A stretch of 64,000 nucleotides of DNA. It comes from Massilia sp. H6 (GTDB lineage Bacteria > Pseudomonadota > Gammaproteobacteria > Burkholderiales > Burkholderiaceae_D). Shown here piece by piece: positions 62,801-64,000 of this stretch. Position numbers and translations under genes: made by a program. The stretch covers positions 372,001 through 436,000 of the forward strand of contig NZ_CP103371.1 in NCBI RefSeq assembly GCF_024802625.1, written 5' to 3'. The notes below the pieces were generated by a model, which worked only from the letters and a program-made list of their open reading frames with translations, ran no database searches and was not told the DNA's origin. How positions within the stretch are numbered: position 1 is the first letter of the stretch; every line of letters starts with the position of its first letter.

Positions 62801-62849
62801 TGAGCAGTCCGGTCCGCGCTACATGCTGGCCGCACGCTACAAGTTCTAA
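59847..62849 (+). CDS. TonB-dependent receptor (Xanthomonas/Caulobacter type)
   Basis: 1000-residue outer-membrane receptor of the TonB-Xanth-Caul class. A signal peptide to about PAMAQ precedes a TonB-box-like VQTVVVTGLR, the plug domain (ATGFVDGIVAEDIGKFPDTN, LLNGRQMPAS) and a 22-strand barrel ending with the aromatic terminus YMLAARYKF. This class imports carbohydrates and related polymers. AGGAG lies just before the ATG. The LacI-type operator and the halogenase gene downstream fit a sugar-responsive unit; the substrate is not known. Confidence 0.95.
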   Translation: MHYPKAKQTLMSLAVAGACAAFMPAMAQEVAANPGTAETTVPATASTAQEATTPSSPAGVQTVVVTGLRASLASSLNLKRNATGFVDGIVAEDIGKFPDTNLAESLQRISGVSIDRSIGEGSKVTVRGVGPDFNLVLLNGRQMPASNLGDRPGRSYDFANIASEGVSQLQVYKSSRAETPTGGIGATINVITARPLSRPGLQATVGVKGVYDKSAQNLPADVQRGDKITPEISGLYSNTSADGRFGIALTGSYQERNLGYNQAAVSNGWRGPFRGDENNWGTIPQTGATNRPMGSDLYQVPQNLNYNMSGVQRQRTNGQLVFQFAPVKELTTTLDYTYSENKIQTRRNDISAWFNFGPSTSSWTDGPIAGPLTYKELIPAGNSDIAMGAADFATKTQNKSLGFNTAWRVNSDIRLELDVHTSSAESLPDSPFGSNNTIGTASFSRGDTGVDFTKDFPVLSIAGADFARAPQQVTGSVFENGYVKSEIDQVQTHASWKVLEASELKFGLAATDVKNRSAFSVQQRDTWGGATVPSDYPASLFHQESLRQYFNNIDGSSNPALFNTFNTFDFDQVRQAAAKASGRPDLYLPKTTYDTDQRTTEKSKSLYVQFNTDWDTALPIHTSIGVRYEKTDVTSTALVPTATAITWVSQNEFPVVFGAPNFTTLTGKYHHVLPSFDADIELRDDMKGRFSYGETIGRPRYDQLTGGQVLDTLARVQGGTGRQGNPGLLPVKSKNFDLAYEWYYAKSSFVSLGHFRKSLENYAGQSQVIAQPFGLRTPVGGAYWNAALANGCPTADTTCIRNYIFRNFSGQPGVVRGTDDASGNATGVITGQGNDPIANFQITSYSNQKQARLRGLEFNVQHMFGGSGFGVSANYTKVDSDLAFDNGSIGEQFALVGLSDSANLVGIFENDTWNVRAAYNWRDKFLASTFDGSGPNPNYVEAYGQLDLSIGYNINKNLSIQFEGINLTDEIKRIHGRTDRNVLYVEQSGPRYMLAARYKF

Positions 62850-62886
62850 CCCGGCCGTTTCCGCACCAGCGGAACCTGACGCACCC

Positions 62887-62914
62887 AAAGACCGCGGCCC
62901 TGCCGCGGTCTTTT
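62887..62914 (+). terminator. rho-independent terminator after the TonB receptor
   Basis: AAAGACCGCGG pairs with CCGCGGTCTTT (11 bp) around a 5-nt loop CCCTG and runs into TTTT. It would limit read-through into the halogenase gene. Confidence 0.9.
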
Positions 62915-62952
62915 CAGGTTAGACTTGCCTCGCATCTTTTCTGGAATTACTC

Positions 62953-64000
62953 ATGGTGACCACCACCATTCGGCATGTCGTGATCGTTGGCGGGGGCTCG
63001 GCCGGCTGGCTGACGGCCGCCGTGCTGGCGTCCAGCTTCAAAGCGGCAGAGCAGGGCGGCGTGCGTGTCTCCCTGATCGAATCGCCCGACGTGCCGACGA
63101 TCGGCGTTGGCGAAGGTACCTGGCCCACCATGCGCGACACGCTGCGCTCGGCCGGACTGTCCGAAACTGATTTTTTCCGCGAATGCGACGCCGCCTTCAA
63201 GCAGGGCTCGCGCTTCAACCGCTGGGTAACCGGCGCGCCTGACGACTATTACTTTCACCCTTTTGTACTACCCCAGGGGTATGGCGACGCCGACCTGGCC
63301 GGGCGCTGGCTCGAGCACCACCGCAGTGTGCCGTTCGCCGACCTGACCAGCTACCAGCCGCACCTGTGCGTGCATGGCCGCGCGCCCAAGCAGGCAAGCA
63401 CGCCCGAATTCGCCGCAGTGGCCAACTACGGCTACCACCTCGATGCTGGCAAGTTCGGTCTTTTCCTGAAGCGGCACTGTGTCGAAAAACTCGGCGTGCA
63501 TTACGTGCCGGACCACGTGACCGGCATCCGCTCCAAAGACAATGGCGACATCGCCGCCCTGCACACGAAAGCGCAAGGCGATCTGGCGGGCGATTTGTTC
63601 GTCGATTGCACCGGCATGCAGTCGCTGCTGCTCGGAAAGCACTACGGTATTCCGTTCCTGTCGCAGCGCGGCATTCTGTTCAACGACAGCGCGCTGGCAG
63701 TACAGGTGCCCTATGCGCGCGAAGACGACGCGATTGCATCGCAGACCAGTTCCACCGCTCAGGCCGCCGGCTGGATCTGGGACATCGGCCTGCCGACCCG
63801 GCGCGGCATTGGCCATGTCTACTCGAGCGCGCACATGGATGACCAGCAGGCCGACACCGCGCTGCGCGCCTATATCCGCGCCACTGGCGGACCCGAAGAC
63901 ATTCCTGCGCCGCGCAAGCTCGCCTTTCAACCCGGCTACCGCGAAAAATTCTGGCACCGCAACTGCGTCGCCATCGGGCTATCGGCCGGCTTCATCGAGC
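62953..64000 (+). CDS. flavin-dependent tryptophan halogenase family protein (partial)
   Basis: First 349 residues of a tryptophan-halogenase-like protein, cut by the window end. The FAD-binding motif GGGSAGW is at 13-19; Lys83 in DAAFKQGSRF lies where the catalytic lysine (Lys79 of PrnA) is expected; the second signature GWIWDIGLPTRRG corresponds to WxWxIP but has Gly instead of Pro, and VDCTGMQSLLL is the usual flavin region. Such genes often accompany TonB receptors of sugar loci, where real halogenase activity is unproven. It starts at ATG 62953. Confidence 0.9.
   Translation, partial: MVTTTIRHVVIVGGGSAGWLTAAVLASSFKAAEQGGVRVSLIESPDVPTIGVGEGTWPTMRDTLRSAGLSETDFFRECDAAFKQGSRFNRWVTGAPDDYYFHPFVLPQGYGDADLAGRWLEHHRSVPFADLTSYQPHLCVHGRAPKQASTPEFAAVANYGYHLDAGKFGLFLKRHCVEKLGVHYVPDHVTGIRSKDNGDIAALHTKAQGDLAGDLFVDCTGMQSLLLGKHYGIPFLSQRGILFNDSALAVQVPYAREDDAIASQTSSTAQAAGWIWDIGLPTRRGIGHVYSSAHMDDQQADTALRAYIRATGGPEDIPAPRKLAFQPGYREKFWHRNCVAIGLSAGFIE

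Noticed and set aside
59874..62888. 1004-codon open frame antisense to the TonB receptor gene
   Set aside because: It mirrors the receptor in a high-G+C gene, has no recognisable domain or ribosome site, and the receptor on the other strand is unmistakable.

Overview
The window looks like a chromosomal segment of a high-G+C betaproteobacterium, most likely an Oxalobacteraceae member of the Massilia/Telluria/Duganella type. This is inferred from the gene families present (complete exosortase A/PEP-CTERM polysaccharide locus, betaproteobacterial-style tad locus, Xanthomonas/Caulobacter-type TonB receptor with flavin halogenase), not from any rRNA or housekeeping marker. No tRNA, rRNA, CRISPR array or intact insertion sequence was seen.

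Positions 1-31.6 kb hold an exosortase A (XrtA) exopolysaccharide locus. It opens with a small-molecule/acyl module (two hydrolases, acyl carrier protein, GNAT, DegT aminotransferase, divergent AMP ligase and PLP decarboxylase). A lower-G+C cassette follows at 7.1-14.1 kb (asparagine-synthase-like protein, flippase, glycosyltransferase, deacetylase, O-ligase/polymerase). The conserved minus-strand core at 14.2-29.7 kb carries four glycosyltransferases, the amidotransferase, the exosortase/EpsI fusion, FemAB, deacetylase, ATPase, outer-membrane protein, tyrosine autokinase and chain-length determinant. A protease and the Wza-like export lipoprotein lie on the plus strand. Together these should build, lengthen and export a polysaccharide and sort PEP-CTERM proteins.

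Positions 31.7-41.4 kb form an accessory block around the exosortase system. A plus-strand cassette encodes a small secreted GYWKNH-motif protein, a PqqD-like protein, an HprK-related kinase and a nucleotidyltransferase (HPr-rel-A system). Beyond a bidirectional terminator come a PEP-CTERM target protein, a ThiF/E1-like enzyme, two tandem exosortase-associated acyltransferases and the TPR protein PrsT. Good sigma-54 promoters stand before the GYWKNH gene and before the PEP-CTERM gene, tying both to RpoN control. This block is the best candidate for an undescribed system.

Positions 41.6-47.9 kb hold a small helical protein, the fused isobutyryl-CoA mutase IcmF with an 18-bp perfect palindromic operator in its promoter, and a convergent HD-GYP / GGDEF pair for cyclic-di-GMP turnover. 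Positions 48.2-58.9 kb are a tad (Flp pilus) operon: flp, a terminator-like hairpin, tadV, an AAA ATPase, cpaB, cpaC, a small lipoprotein, cpaE, cpaF, tadB, tadC, tadD. No TadE/F/G minor pilins are present. A BON lipoprotein follows.

Positions 59.5-64.0 kb carry a TonB-dependent receptor, preceded by a near-consensus sigma-70 promoter with a LacI-type palindrome just downstream of the start, and a flavin-dependent tryptophan halogenase-like gene cut by the window end.
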